Shown here one piece after another: positions 63,696-64,000 of a stretch of DNA of 64,000 nucleotides. Numbering within the stretch: position 1 is the stretch's first letter; each line of letters begins with the position of its first letter. Origin of the DNA: Leptasterias polaris (lineage: Eukaryota; Echinodermata; Asteroidea; Forcipulatida; Asteriidae); the NCBI GenBank assembly GCA_037783415.1, contig JAZGTN010000213.1, forward strand, positions 124,001 through 188,000, written 5' to 3'. The notes beneath the pieces are model-generated. The model worked only from the letters and a program-made list of their open reading frames with translations, searched no databases and was not told the origin of the DNA. The position numbers and the translations under genes are program-made.

Positions 63696-64000
63696 TTATA
63701 ATATGAGCATATTATTCAGAGATGATATTCTTGTCGGCTCTGAAAGCATCACAGACAGACTGAATGCAGAAATATTTTGTATCTGGGTGTTTTTTGTGAT
63801 CTGTACCGTATTACCCCAGCTGTTATTTAATTGGGGTAAAATGAGCAAATTTTTTAACAACTTATCTTGAATTATGAGCGATAAAAAGATATCAGTTTTT
63901 ATGACCTAAAATGTGAATCTGATAAACTTTTCTGTCAGAAACTGTTCTCATGTTGAGTTGAGTGTTCTTGTTGGTGATTATTCTTCCTTGGGGATTATTC
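63696..64000. other. Right edge: no exon recognised
   Basis: Should contain intron or upstream sequence of the receptor gene. No signal-peptide exon is recognisable on the minus strand here. Confidence 0.35.

Overview
The window looks like nuclear DNA of a marine invertebrate, most likely an echinoderm (sea-star-like; this is an inference, no diagnostic gene is present). It is AT-rich, has short exons with GT-AG introns, dense tRNA-derived SINEs, hairpin and TIR elements and LINE fossils, two ciliary genes and an IL-17-receptor-like gene. There are no bacterial genes.

Layout. (1) About 29-26,672, minus strand: the N-terminal part of an axonemal dynein heavy chain, best match DNAH12 (DNAH3/7/12 group). 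I trace 24 exons totalling 4,905 nt (1,635 codons with no frame remainder), covering the tail, linker, AAA1 and the start of AAA2. The rest lies beyond the left edge. (2) 26,673-28,980: head-to-head intergenic region, a possible bidirectional ciliary promoter. (3) 28,981-42,418, plus strand: a complete coding sequence for IQUB (IQ and ubiquitin-like domain protein), 11 coding exons, 2,751 nt, 916 residues. (4) 42,419-51,409: repeat-filled intergenic DNA holding a ~2.35 kb foldback element (47,072-49,425) whose interior is a deleted rDNA fragment (spacer, 18S piece, ITS/5.8S piece) with a MITE nested in the 18S part. (5) 51,410-63,695, minus strand: a single-pass receptor with an IL-17R-like ectodomain, three EGF-like modules, one transmembrane helix and a cytoplasmic SEFIR domain. 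I trace twelve exons, 2,388 nt, all in phase; the true 5' end is unresolved.

How the genes relate. DNAH12 is an inner-arm motor and IQUB a radial-spoke-associated ciliary protein, so their divergent arrangement fits co-expression in ciliated cells and sperm. The receptor is unrelated (immune-type signalling) and its 3' end converges on that of IQUB across the repeat-rich gap.

The most unusual items are the EGF-bearing IL-17R/SEFIR receptor, the foldback element carrying rDNA, a MITE with a clear 9-bp target duplication and clustered TCTCGCGAGA motifs, and a large set of hairpin MITE families with two or more copies in the window. Exon borders come from reading splice sites and phase by eye, not from transcripts.
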